Shown here in pieces: positions 42,978 to 51,256 of a stretch of DNA of 64,000 nt (the first letter of the stretch is position 1; every line of letters begins with the position of its first letter). Below the pieces are notes generated by a model that was not told the origin of the DNA, did no database searches, and saw nothing but the letters and a program-made list of their open reading frames with translations. The translations under genes and the position numbers were made by a program. This stretch comes from Halorussus rarus (GTDB lineage Archaea > Halobacteriota > Halobacteria > Halobacteriales > Haladaptataceae): assembly GCF_003369835.1 (NCBI RefSeq), contig NZ_QPMJ01000002.1, positions 1,178,001 through 1,242,000 of the forward strand, read 5' to 3'.

Positions 42978-44276
42978 TCACTCCGCGCGCTCGACGACCG
43001 CCGCTGCCCGCTCCTCGGCGCGGTCCCGGACCGCCGCCGCGTCGAGAGTCAGCACCTCGCGGTCCCGCATCAGGACCGCGCCGTCGCAGATGGTGTGGCG
43101 CACGTCCGACCCGCGGGCCGCGTAGACGAGGTGGCTCACGAGGTCGTGGTGCGGCGTCAAGTGGGCGGCGTCGAGGTCGACCACGGCGAGGTCGGCGTTT
43201 GCGCCCGCCTCGATGCGGCCGCTGTCGAAGCCCAGCGCGGCGGCGCTCCCTTCGGTCGCCATCCGGACGACCGCCTCGGCCGGGACCGCGCTGGCGTCGT
43301 CCGCGGCGAGTTTGCCGACCATCGCGGCGTCGCGCATCTCGTCGAACACGTCGAGGTCGTTGTTCGAGGCCGCGCCGTCGGTTCCCAGGCCGACCGTGAC
43401 GCCGGCGTCGAGCAGCTCCTGGACCGGGGCCATCCCGCTGGCGAGCTTCATGTTCGACGCCGGGCAGTGGACGACGCTCGTGCCGGTCTCGGCCAGCAGG
43501 TCGACTTCGGTCTCGTCGACGTGGACGCCGTGGGCCACGAAGTCCGCGTCGCCGGTCATGTCGAGGTCGCGGGCGTATTCGAGCGGGCGCTCGCTCCGTT
43601 CCTCGACGATGGGGTCGACCTCGTCGTCGGTCTCGTTGGCGTGGTAGTGGAGCGGGATACCGTCCTCGCGGGCCTCCGCGACGTACTTCCGGAGGTACTC
43701 CTCGCCGACCGTGGTGAGGCTGTGGGGCATGAACGCGGTCTTCACCCGGCCGTCGGCCGCGCCGTCGAACTCGCGGGCGACCCGGAGGCTCTGCTCGCAG
43801 TCCTCGCGGGCGCCGTCCTCGTCCTTCCCGACCGTGACGACGCCGTATCCCAGGCGGGCGCGCAGGCCGGCGTCCTCGACCGCGTCGACGACTTCCTCCT
43901 CGTGGAAGTACATGTCCGCGAACGCGGTAGTGCCCGAGCGGATCATCTCCAGCAGGCCGAGGTCGGTTCCGGCCCGGACGTCCTCGGGGGTGAGTTCGGC
44001 CTCGACCGGCCAGATGTCCTCCTGAAGCCAGGCGTCGAGTTCCTTGTCGTCGGCGTACCCGCGCAGTAGCGTCATGGCGGCGTGGGTGTGGGCGTTGACC
44101 AGCCCCGGCATCACCAGCGAGTCCTCGGCGTCGAGCGTCTCGTCGGCCTCGGGCACGTCGGCGGGGTCGCCGACCGCGACGATGTCGCCGGACTCGGAGT
44201 CGACCACCACGTCGGCGCGCTCGACGGTCGCGTCGGGGCCCAGCACCTGACCGCCCGCGATTCGGAGCGTCGTCAT
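42978..44276 (-). CDS. Amidohydrolase, 5'-methylthioadenosine/S-adenosylhomocysteine deaminase type
   Basis: 432 residues from the ATG at 44274-44276. Metal ligands NAHTHAAMTLLRGYADD (HxH), HYHANE, HGVHVDE and GLGTDGAASNNDLDVFDEMRDA; the TDGAASNN motif is characteristic of the MtaD/SsnA group. It would deaminate MTA, SAH or adenosine to the inosine form. With ahcY nearby it provides a second way to clear SAH or its adenosine. Guanine deaminase and chlorohydrolase types are alternatives of lower likelihood. Confidence 0.85.
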   Translation of the reverse strand: MTTLRIAGGQVLGPDATVERADVVVDSESGDIVAVGDPADVPEADETLDAEDSLVMPGLVNAHTHAAMTLLRGYADDKELDAWLQEDIWPVEAELTPEDVRAGTDLGLLEMIRSGTTAFADMYFHEEEVVDAVEDAGLRARLGYGVVTVGKDEDGAREDCEQSLRVAREFDGAADGRVKTAFMPHSLTTVGEEYLRKYVAEAREDGIPLHYHANETDDEVDPIVEERSERPLEYARDLDMTGDADFVAHGVHVDETEVDLLAETGTSVVHCPASNMKLASGMAPVQELLDAGVTVGLGTDGAASNNDLDVFDEMRDAAMVGKLAADDASAVPAEAVVRMATEGSAAALGFDSGRIEAGANADLAVVDLDAAHLTPHHDLVSHLVYAARGSDVRHTICDGAVLMRDREVLTLDAAAVRDRAEERAAAVVERAE

Positions 44277-44373
44277 GCCACCGAGTTCTCGCGCCCGGCG
44301 TGTCAATCCATCGGGTTCGGCCGAGGAGTGCGGGCGAATCCGGGGGCGTTCGCCGGATTCGGCGACCCTCCGG

Positions 44374-45516
44374 TTACTCACCCGACCGGCCCCAGAGCCG
44401 GTCGAGGCGCGCGCCGAGCGAGGGTCGCATCAGGAGGAGGCTCCGGAGCCGGCCGGACTCGTAGGAGACCTGGTGCTCGTCGGCGAGGGTTTCGAGCGTC
44501 TCGACGTAGGTCTCGGTGCCGACGCGCTCGACCGCGTAGTCGTCCGCGGCGAAGACGAGTCGCCTGCCGAGCCACAGGACCGCGACCGCGAGAACGACGA
44601 TGAGGGCGGTCAGTACGCCCGGATCGAGTCCGGAGACTGCCTGGAGTTCCCCGGTTGCGAGCGCGAGAATCGGGCCGAAGACCAAGAGCACCGCGCCGAA
44701 CTTCGCCTCCCGGTACCAGTACGTCGCGCGGCCGGTCTTGCTGGCCACCACGGCCGCGGCCGCGTCGTCGTCCAGATCGGCGAGCAGGTCGCCGGTGACC
44801 AGCAGGTGGCGGCGGCGCGGCAGGCCGGCGATTACGGCCGTGGCGACCCGGTTCGCGTCGAGTTCGAGGACGCGGATCTCGCGGGGCGACAGCCCCGCGG
44901 TCTCGCAGAGCCGGGCGATGCGCTCGCGTTCGGCGGCGGTCGGGTCGCGAACGTCGTTCAAGAGGGCGAGGATGCGGGGCTGGAGCGCCGCGAGGACGAC
45001 GACGACCGCGACCAGAAATGCCAGTACCGACAGCGACGAGGCGAGCGCGCCCTCGGGGAGCAGGTTCATCGCGCCGAGGACCGCGACCAGTAGAGCGAAG
45101 AAGAGGCCCACGAACTTCGCGACGCCCGCCGCGGCGCTCGCGGCCGACGTGTCCAGTTCCCGAATCTCCCGGACGGTCGGGAAGGCGCCGAGGTAGCCGG
45201 CCACGATCGCGACCGTGATGCCGGCCAGCGTCGGCACCCACGCCAGCACGGCCCCGCCCGGCGAGTCGGCCAGCGCCGGACTCGCGGCGGCGAGCGCCGA
45301 CTCGGTCAGGTCGAGTGCGTCGGTGAGCACGAGCGCGAACAGCGAGAGGAGGCCGGTCAGCGGCAGGCCGACGCCGAGCGCGAGGCGAATCCGGCGCATC
45401 GCGGTCTTCGGCGGCTCCTTCGCGGCGCGCCAGGCGTAGAGTCTGAGCGACCCGAACGCAAGCAGCGAGACGACTGCGACCGCAAGGACGGGGGCGAGCG
45501 GGGCGGGGAGCGCCAT
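44374..45516 (-). CDS. M48-peptidase-like integral membrane protein with a destroyed HExxH site
   Basis: 380 residues. Six or so membrane helices, with the layout of HtpX/M48: the stretch GLPRRRHLLVTGDLLADLDDDAAAAVVA is the sequence that leads into the metalloprotease helix AHExGH. Here the helix reads A-S-K-T-G-R-A (258-264), so H, E and H are replaced by Ser259, Lys260 and Arg263. The downstream ADDYAVE, where the third ligand normally lies, remains. A catalytically dead member of a protease family, in an intact frame with normal codon use, therefore probably functional in another way. It overlaps no neighbour; 97 bp to the amidohydrolase. Confidence 0.75.
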   Translation of the reverse strand: MALPAPLAPVLAVAVVSLLAFGSLRLYAWRAAKEPPKTAMRRIRLALGVGLPLTGLLSLFALVLTDALDLTESALAAASPALADSPGGAVLAWVPTLAGITVAIVAGYLGAFPTVREIRELDTSAASAAAGVAKFVGLFFALLVAVLGAMNLLPEGALASSLSVLAFLVAVVVVLAALQPRILALLNDVRDPTAAERERIARLCETAGLSPREIRVLELDANRVATAVIAGLPRRRHLLVTGDLLADLDDDAAAAVVASKTGRATYWYREAKFGAVLLVFGPILALATGELQAVSGLDPGVLTALIVVLAVAVLWLGRRLVFAADDYAVERVGTETYVETLETLADEHQVSYESGRLRSLLLMRPSLGARLDRLWGRSGE

Positions 45517-45574
45517 GCGGCGAACTGCTTACCCCACCGACATATCCGTTTTCACTCGGTCGCGGCAGGTCCGC

Positions 45575-46852
45575 TCAGTCGAGCGCGAAGGGAACCGCGT
45601 CGGCGACGGCGTCCAGCGAGGGGTCGACCGTCGGGGATTCGCCCACTGCGCCGACCGTCTTGTCGGGCCACGCGACCCCGGCGCCGGTGCCGACCGCGAC
45701 GACCGTGTCGCCTTCACCGACGACGCCGTCGGCGAACGCCTGAGAGACGACTGCCGGCGCGAGCGCGGAGGCGGGTTCGAGGAAGACGCCGTCCTCGCCC
45801 GCTGCCCGGATGGTCGCCTCGACGCTCTCCCGGTCGGCCGCGTAGGCCGCGCCGCCGGAGGCCCGGACCGCCCCGAGCGCGTGGTCGCCCGAGGTGGCGC
45901 CCATCGTGGAGGTGCTGAGCGGTTCGGGGCCCTCGTCGCGACCGACCGACTCGGCGTCGGTCTCGAAGGCGGCCGCGAGCGGGTGACGCTCGGCCGACTC
46001 GGCGCTCACCATCCGTGGCGTTCCGGAGATAACGCCGCGAGCCGCGAGCTCGCGGAACCCCTTCCAGACGCCGTAGAACCCGTCACCTGCGCCGACCGGG
46101 ACGACCACCGCGTCGGGCACGCTTTCGGACTGCTCGACGATCTCGTACGCGATGGTCTTGTAGCCCTCGTAGACGTAGGGCTGGCCGGTGTAGTGGCCAG
46201 AGAGATTGTACGCGACGAACCACCCTCGGTCGGCGAGGTCGCGGAGGAGTCGCTTGCGCTCGCCGTAGTCGGTGAGCCGGACGGCTTCCGCCCCGTAGGC
46301 CCGGCTCTGGCGGTGGTGGGGCGGTTCGCTCGACGGCGAGAGGAACGCGAGGACGCGCTCGACGCCCGCACGCGAGGCGTAGGCCGCGACCGCGGCGGCG
46401 TGGTTGCCGGTCGAGGCGGTGGCGATGCGGTCGGCGCCCCCGGACGAGTCGCCATCCCCGCCACCATCGGCGACCGCGTGGGGAACGACGACCGACGCGA
46501 GGCGGTCCTTCCAGGACCACGTCGGGTTGGTCGTCTCGTTCTTCACGAGCACGTCCGGTCCCTCCGCATCGAAGTCGGCCGCCGCGGTCGCCGAGAGCGT
46601 CGGGGCCTCGACCAGCGGCGTCCAGCCCTCGCCCATCGCGGAAGCGGGGGCGCCGCCATCTGCGAGGTCGATGCCTTCGGTCGGGAGCCAGTCGGCGTAG
46701 CGCCAGAGGTCGGTCCGTTCCGAGTCGGGGAGCGCGTCGGGGAGGTCGGCGCGGGCGACTTCGAGGCGTCCGCCGCAGTCGGGGCAGTCGGCGGGCCGGT
46801 CGTCGGGGTCGGCGGTCGCGCCGCACGAGAGGCACTCGAAGACGTACGTCAT
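45575..46852 (-). CDS. Threonine synthase-type PLP enzyme
   Basis: 425 residues. N-terminal zinc ribbon (C7-x2-C10 and C23-x2-C26), then the fold-type II PLP domain: TTNPTWSWKDRLAS with Schiff-base K115, STGNHAAAVAAYA, VPVGAGDGFYGVWKGF, GTGAGVAWPDKT. Threonine synthases convert O-phosphohomoserine to threonine; cystathionine/cysteate synthases of the same fold are alternatives. The acidic insert around residues 127-137 is a halophile loop. It lies 58 bp before the M48-like gene on the same strand. Confidence 0.85.
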   Translation of the reverse strand: MTYVFECLSCGATADPDDRPADCPDCGGRLEVARADLPDALPDSERTDLWRYADWLPTEGIDLADGGAPASAMGEGWTPLVEAPTLSATAAADFDAEGPDVLVKNETTNPTWSWKDRLASVVVPHAVADGGGDGDSSGGADRIATASTGNHAAAVAAYASRAGVERVLAFLSPSSEPPHHRQSRAYGAEAVRLTDYGERKRLLRDLADRGWFVAYNLSGHYTGQPYVYEGYKTIAYEIVEQSESVPDAVVVPVGAGDGFYGVWKGFRELAARGVISGTPRMVSAESAERHPLAAAFETDAESVGRDEGPEPLSTSTMGATSGDHALGAVRASGGAAYAADRESVEATIRAAGEDGVFLEPASALAPAVVSQAFADGVVGEGDTVVAVGTGAGVAWPDKTVGAVGESPTVDPSLDAVADAVPFALD

Positions 46853-47148
46853 TGCCGAGGGTTGGATTCCCGCGAGGATAGTGGTTGGGGAGTCGGCGGA
46901 GAGCGGTAGAATCGGGCCGTCAGGGCTAGCTGGCGGCGCGCAGGTGGCGGACGCCGGAACGCCGCGCGCCGCGCGACCGCGGTCGCGTCCCGGCCGGCCT
47001 CAGGTCACGGGCGGGGTTCGTCCCGCCTTCGCACTTGAACGTTCGGACGGGTCGAGCGGTTCGACGTCCGCGGTCGCGAGAGCGAGTATCGGCGAGCGTT
47101 GCGGGATGGAAAGGTAGTTCCGCGACGAGCGCCAACCTCCACCAATCC
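46853..47148. other. 296-bp gap between threonine synthase and hisG
   Basis: Two divergent genes start here. A GGCGGG-N6-CCCGCC hairpin (47010-47027) resembles a tRNA T-arm, but no other arms or acceptor stem are present. The only frame (46881-47117) has no recognisable features. Confidence 0.4.
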
Positions 47149-48015
47149 ATGCGAATCGCCGTCCCGAACAAGGGCCGACTCCACGACCCGGCGATGGAAC
47201 TGCTCGAGAGCGCCGGCCTCCACGCCGTCGACGGCGCCGACCGCAAGCTGTACGCCGACACGGTCGATCCCGAGGTCACGCTGCTGTTCGCGCGTGCCGC
47301 CGACATCCCCGAGTACGTCAGCGACGGCGCGGCCGAGGTGGGTATCACCGGCCTCGACCAGGTCCGGGAGGCCGACCCCGGCAACGTCGCGGAGCTGCTC
47401 GACCTCGAGTTCGGCCAGTGTCGACTCGTCCTCGCGGCCCCCGAGGACGGCGACATCCGGAGCGTCGCCGACGTGGCGGGCAAGACGGTGGCCACGGAGT
47501 TCCCCCACATCACCCGGCAGTACTTCGAGCAGCAGGACGTGGAGGTCGACGTCGTGGAGGTCAGCGGCGCGACCGAGCTCACGCCCCACGTCGAGATGGC
47601 CGACGCCATCGTCGACATCACCAGCACGGGGACGACGCTGCAGGTCAACCGGCTCGCGGTCGTCGACGAGGTGCTGTCGAGCTCCGTCCGGCTGTTCGCC
47701 CGCGACGACGCGACCGACGACGAGAAGGTCCAGCAGGTCGTGATGGCCCTGGAGTCGGTGCTGTCGGCCGACGGCAAGCGCTACCTGATGATGAACGCGC
47801 CCCAGGACCGACTCGGCGAGGTCCGGGACGTGATTCCCGGTCTCGGCGGCCCGACCGTGATGAACGTCGAGAGCGACGAGGACGGGAACGGGGACGGAAT
47901 GGTCGCGGTCCACGCCGTCGTGGACGAGCGCAACGTGTTCGAGACCATCAACGAACTCAAGTCGGTCGGCGCGAGCGGCATCCTCGTGACCGAGATCGAG
48001 CGGCTGGTGGAGTAA
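47149..48015 (+). CDS. hisG: ATP phosphoribosyltransferase, long form (HisG)
   Basis: 288 residues from the ATG at 47149. First step of histidine synthesis, joining ATP and [23 protein letters not shown] at the start, the [18 protein letters not shown] loop, and a C-terminal ACT-like regulatory domain (about 210-288) typical of the long, HisZ-independent form that is feedback-inhibited by histidine. The rest of the his genes are not in the window. Its stop directly abuts the stop of the convergent membrane-protein gene. Confidence 0.95.
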   Translation: MRIAVPNKGRLHDPAMELLESAGLHAVDGADRKLYADTVDPEVTLLFARAADIPEYVSDGAAEVGITGLDQVREADPGNVAELLDLEFGQCRLVLAAPEDGDIRSVADVAGKTVATEFPHITRQYFEQQDVEVDVVEVSGATELTPHVEMADAIVDITSTGTTLQVNRLAVVDEVLSSSVRLFARDDATDDEKVQQVVMALESVLSADGKRYLMMNAPQDRLGEVRDVIPGLGGPTVMNVESDEDGNGDGMVAVHAVVDERNVFETINELKSVGASGILVTEIERLVE

Positions 48016-48360
48016 TCAGACCGGCGCGGTCGAGAGCAGTCGCACCAGATTGAATATCGTGATGCCGACCAGCGCGGCCACGGTGTAGTGGGCCAGCGCG
48101 ACCACGGCCGCCGTCCTGTACTTCAGCCGGTACACCGCCCGGATCACGAAGAAGTCGGCGCTAGCGCTCAGGGCGATGACCACCGCCGGGCCGTAGGCCT
48201 GGAGCGCGAACGAGATGATCGCCGGCACGACGCCGACCGCGAAGGCGCGTTTCACCGGCACGTCGCCGAGGACGTACCGCGCGGCGATGTGGGCGGTGAC
48301 GCCGTAGAACACCACCGCGAGCAGGAACGTGCCGACCAGCGCGACGACGGGGACTGCCAT
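48016..48360 (-). CDS. Small haloarchaeal membrane protein, function unknown
   Basis: 114 residues from the ATG at 48358-48360. Three to four hydrophobic helices; second half has the motif SADFFVIRAVYRLKYRTA with two positive charges at a helix edge. No family signature that I recognise. Stop codons of this gene and hisG are adjacent with no gap. Confidence 0.7.
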   Translation of the reverse strand: MAVPVVALVGTFLLAVVFYGVTAHIAARYVLGDVPVKRAFAVGVVPAIISFALQAYGPAVVIALSASADFFVIRAVYRLKYRTAAVVALAHYTVAALVGITIFNLVRLLSTAPV

Positions 48361-48484
48361 GCGTCGGTCTCGGGAGGCGCGCGCCAAGGAAGTAGCGGTT
48401 TGCCGGCGGCGCGGACGCTGCGGGCCGTCGCGCTGGTGTGGTGCGAAATCCGAAAGAGAGTCGCCGCCGGGCGTTCTGTCGGGC

Positions 48485-49045
48485 TTACTCCAGCAGGCCG
48501 AGCTCCTCGAGCCGGGAGACGATCTTGTCGACCGCCTGCTCGGCGTCCTCGGGCTTCTTGCCGCCGGTGATGACGAGCTTGCCCGAGCCGAACAGCAGCG
48601 CGACGACCTCGGGCTCGTCGAGGCGGTAGACGAGCCCGGGGAACTGCTCGGGCTCGTACTCGATGTTCTCGAGGCCCAGGCCGATGGCGATGGCGTTGAG
48701 GTTGAGGTTCCGGCCGAGGTCGGCCGAGGTGACGATGTTCTGGACGACGATCTCGGGGTCCTCGTTCACGTCGATCTGGAGCTCGCGGAGCTTGTCGAAG
48801 ACGATCTCGAGGCTCTCGTGGACGTCGGCCGTGCTCTTGGCGCCGGTGCAGACGATCTTGCCCGACCGGAAGATGAGCGCCGCGGACTTGGGGTTCTGGG
48901 TCCGGTAGACGAGACCGGGGAACTGCTCGGGGTCGTAATCGGCCCCTTCCAGGTCCATCGCCACGCTCTGGAGGTCGAGTTCCTGCCCGATTCCGGTGGA
49001 GGCGACCACGTTTTCAATGTTGATGGTCTCCTTTGGGTCGGTCAT
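48485..49045 (-). CDS. tbp: TATA-box-binding protein
   Basis: 186 residues, two direct repeats of the saddle fold (about 8-90 and 98-180), each with the FPGLVYR line; NVVAST and NIVTSA are the DNA-contact strands. Sits on the TATA box and, with TFB, starts transcription. Haloarchaea often have several tbp genes; this one ends in an acidic EELGLLE tail. Its own promoter has a TATA box and a 19-bp palindrome right between it and the ATG (see findings), suggesting self-repression. The transcript is probably leaderless. Confidence 0.97.
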   Translation of the reverse strand: MTDPKETINIENVVASTGIGQELDLQSVAMDLEGADYDPEQFPGLVYRTQNPKSAALIFRSGKIVCTGAKSTADVHESLEIVFDKLRELQIDVNEDPEIVVQNIVTSADLGRNLNLNAIAIGLGLENIEYEPEQFPGLVYRLDEPEVVALLFGSGKLVITGGKKPEDAEQAVDKIVSRLEELGLLE

Positions 49046-49051
49046 GTGCGA

Positions 49052-49079
49052 CTTAAATGTCGTATTTAAGGTTTATAAA
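49052..49079 (-). promoter_or_regulatory. tbp promoter: TATA box and overlapping palindrome
   Basis: TTTATAAA at 49072-49079 is about 30 bp before the ATG at 49045. Between them the sequence CTTAAAT-N5-ATTTAAG (49052-49070) is a perfect inverted repeat that would cover the transcription start. Confidence 0.7.
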
Positions 49080-49114
49080 GGTTGGTACTCCGCACTGACA
49101 GGTGGAATCGCGGG

Positions 49115-49120
49115 TTTATA
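49115..49120 (+). promoter_or_regulatory. TATA-like box on the trmG10 side of the gap
   Basis: TTTATA with the usual GGG/CC flanks. It would start transcripts near 49140, leaving an 80-base leader before the trmG10 GTG. The 13-bp sequence at 49092-49104 just upstream also occurs in the SWIM promoter region. Confidence 0.45.
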
Positions 49121-49220
49121 CCACCCGGACCCCCTGCCATGGCCGGGTTTGCGGCGCGAACCGCCGTGCGAGCGGCCTGCAGACGAAACCCCCAAGAGCG
49201 ACCGCCGAGTCCGGTAGACC

Positions 49221-50321
49221 GTGTACGCGCTCGAACTCGCCGGCGAGGACGACCGGTTCGCGGCCGCGGAGGCAGCGAGCGCCGCGACCGGGATCGCGGT
49301 CGTCGCCCCCGGCCTCGCCACCGCGACCGCCCTCACCGACCGCGTCCGGAATCTGGCCTACACTCGTCGGGCCAGCGAACTCGTCGGCGAGACCGACGCC
49401 AGCGCCGAGTCGGCCCGCGTCCTGCTGGAGGCCGCGGGCGTCGACCGCGAGGGGACCGTGGCGGTCCGGGCCCGCGACGTCCGGGACACCGCCGGCATCG
49501 ACACCCAGCGCGTCGAGCGCGAACTCGGCCAGGTTCTGGTCGACCGGGGGTTCGCGGTCGACCTCGACGACCCCGACCACGAACTCCGGGCGCTGTTCTC
49601 GCGCGAGCCGCCTCGAGGCTCTGAACGGTCGAGTAGCGCGGAGCGTCGCTCCGCGGACAGTCGAGCGGCAGAGCCGCGAGACGACGGCGAAACGCCGCGA
49701 GACGGCACCTGCCTGCTGGGCTGGCTCGAAACCGAGAGCGTGCGTGACTACGGCGCCCGCAAGCCCACCGACCGGCCGTTCTTCCAGCCGGGCGGGATGG
49801 ACCCGCTGCTGGCCAGGGCGCTGGTCAACCTCGCGGGCGCCCGGCCCGGCGCGATCCTGCTCGACCCGATGTGCGGGACCGGCGGCGTCCTCGTCGAGGC
49901 CGGCCTGGTCGGCGCGACCGTCTGCGGCGCGGACGCCCAGGCGAAGATGGCCCGCGGCGCGGGCGAGAACCTGGCCGAATACCTCGATGCGGACGACCGC
50001 GCGACCGGCGGGTGGGCCACCCTCCAGGGCGACGCGACTCACCTCCCGTTCGCGGACGATTCAATCGACGCCGTGGTGTTCGACGCGCCCTACGGCCGCC
50101 AGTCGAAGATCGCCAACCTCGACCTCGACGACCTGGTCGAAGGCGCGCTCGCGGAAGCCCGCCGTGTCGCCGACCGGACGGTCGTCGTCGGCGACCGGTC
50201 GTGGAGCGACGCGGCCCGCGAGGTCGGCTGGACCGTCGAGAACGAGTTCGAGCGTCGGGTCCACCGGTCGCTGGTGCGGTACGTTTCGGTGCTGGACGAG
50301 GCGGACGCCGGCCGGAGCTAG
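49221..50321 (+). CDS. tRNA (guanine-10,N2) dimethyltransferase (TrmG10) with a hairpin-rich insert
   Basis: 366 residues from a GTG start. N-terminal THUMP domain (about 1-130), then the Rossmann methyltransferase: RPFFQPGGMDPLLARALVNL, SAM motif LLDPMCGTGGVLVEA, and catalytic VVFDAPYGRQSKI. Modifies G10 of archaeal tRNAs in the nucleotide-bound cytoplasmic form. Between the domains a Ser/Arg/Glu-rich insert of about 30 residues (roughly 134-163) is encoded by three consecutive hairpins (49637-49697); it keeps the frame. Its stop overlaps that of the convergent thioesterase gene by four bases. Confidence 0.9.
   Translation: MYALELAGEDDRFAAAEAASAATGIAVVAPGLATATALTDRVRNLAYTRRASELVGETDASAESARVLLEAAGVDREGTVAVRARDVRDTAGIDTQRVERELGQVLVDRGFAVDLDDPDHELRALFSREPPRGSERSSSAERRSADSRAAEPRDDGETPRDGTCLLGWLETESVRDYGARKPTDRPFFQPGGMDPLLARALVNLAGARPGAILLDPMCGTGGVLVEAGLVGATVCGADAQAKMARGAGENLAEYLDADDRATGGWATLQGDATHLPFADDSIDAVVFDAPYGRQSKIANLDLDDLVEGALAEARRVADRTVVVGDRSWSDAAREVGWTVENEFERRVHRSLVRYVSVLDEADAGRS
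49637..49697. repeat. Three consecutive hairpins inside trmG10
   Basis: CGCGGAGCG-T-CGCTCCGCG (49637-49655), GCGGC-AGA-GCCGC (49665-49677) and CGGCG-AAA-CGCCG (49685-49697). All stems are perfect. Such palindromic units occur between genes in Haloarchaea; this one is inside a coding frame. Confidence 0.7.
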
Positions 50322-50755
50322 CTCTCGGCGTCGAGCGCCTCCCGCTGCAGTCGTTTCCCTTCGTCGGACTCGACGGTCAGCTCCGGCACGGTCACCGGGG
50401 TCCCCTGGTCCTCGACGGCGACGAAGGTGAAGCTCGACCCCGTGGTGCGCTCGGTCTCGCCGGTCCGGGGGTCCTCGCTCCACGCCCGGAGCCGGACCTT
50501 CACGCTCGTGCGGCCTGCCTCGTAGACGTAGGCGTCCACGAGGGCGGTGTTGCCGAGCGGGATGGGTCGGTGAAAGGAGAGGTCGTCGACGCCCGCGGTG
50601 ACGCAGGTCTCGCCCGAGAAGCGCATCGCCGACATCGCGCCGAGTTCGTCCATCCACTTCATCAGGTTGCCGCCGTGGAGCGTCTCGACGTTGTTGGCGT
50701 CGTTCGGTTGCACCCGGAAGCGGTTCTCGAGGTAGGTGTCGGACAGGCTGGGCAC
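50318..50755 (-). CDS. Acyl-CoA thioesterase (hot-dog fold)
   Basis: 145 residues from a GTG at 50753-50755 (no ATG fits before the fold begins). Hot-dog features: VQPNDANNVETLHGGNLMKWMDELGAMSA, the helix and catalytic region of YciA/BACH-type thioesterases (N/D near the loop), and later GSSFTFVAVEDQG. It hydrolyses medium or short acyl-CoA. Fatty-acid CoA synthetase and thiolase genes elsewhere in the window fit, but they are not linked to it. Confidence 0.85.
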   Translation of the reverse strand: MPSLSDTYLENRFRVQPNDANNVETLHGGNLMKWMDELGAMSAMRFSGETCVTAGVDDLSFHRPIPLGNTALVDAYVYEAGRTSVKVRLRAWSEDPRTGETERTTGSSFTFVAVEDQGTPVTVPELTVESDEGKRLQREALDAES

Positions 50756-50796
50756 GGCCCGTGGTTCGCGGGCGAGGACAAAGAGTTCGGGGTGCG

Positions 50797-51174
50797 TTAC
50801 TCCGCGGCGGGGGTCAGCCGCCGGAACCGGACGCGAGCGACCAGGGCGCCGACGCCGACCGCGACGAGCCACCAGCCGACCCCGAGGACCGGATCGGCTG
50901 CCGCACGGACGCCGACGAGCGGGCCGAGTGCGGCGACGGCGTAGCTCGCGAGCGAGAACTTCCACAGCTGGTGGTAGCTGACCCCGAGACGGCCGGTCGC
51001 CACGAGGAGGCCGGCGAGGGCGCCGGGGAGGAGCCACAGGGCCGCGGGCGACGCCGGCGTCCCGCCGACGCCGTTGGTTAGCCAAGGGAGGGCGCTCGTC
51101 GGCAGCGCCAGCAGCAGCGCGCTGCCGACGACGATGCCGATCCGTTCGAGGGTGTCGGGGAGGGCCATCGCCAT
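50797..51174 (-). CDS. Membrane protein of unknown function
   Basis: 125 residues with four hydrophobic helices and short loops; ends ARVRFRRLTPAAE. Two possible starts, at 51174 and at 51168 (second Met). No recognisable family. It lies 41 bp before the thioesterase start, same strand, and could be cotranscribed with it. Confidence 0.65.
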   Translation of the reverse strand: MAMALPDTLERIGIVVGSALLLALPTSALPWLTNGVGGTPASPAALWLLPGALAGLLVATGRLGVSYHQLWKFSLASYAVAALGPLVGVRAAADPVLGVGWWLVAVGVGALVARVRFRRLTPAAE

Positions 51175-51256
51175 TCTGTTGGAACTCCAAGGTAAAACGA
51201 TTTCGTGTCGGCCAGTCCATCCCCTCGCTCGACGGGTCGGTTAGTCGCCGCGCTCG

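Noticed and set aside
47010-47027. tRNA T-arm before hisG
   Set aside because: The GTTCG loop and GC stem are there, but no D-arm, anticodon arm or acceptor stem can be drawn around it.
46881-47117. 78-codon frame between threonine synthase and hisG
   Set aside because: Arg/Gly/Ser-rich random composition, no start signals, no recognisable fold.
49082-49624. Alternative 180-codon frame starting at a TATA-proximal ATG (49139) before trmG10
   Set aside because: The frame differs from trmG10 and reads Arg/Pro-rich shadow sequence; the trmG10 frame has clear THUMP and methyltransferase motifs.
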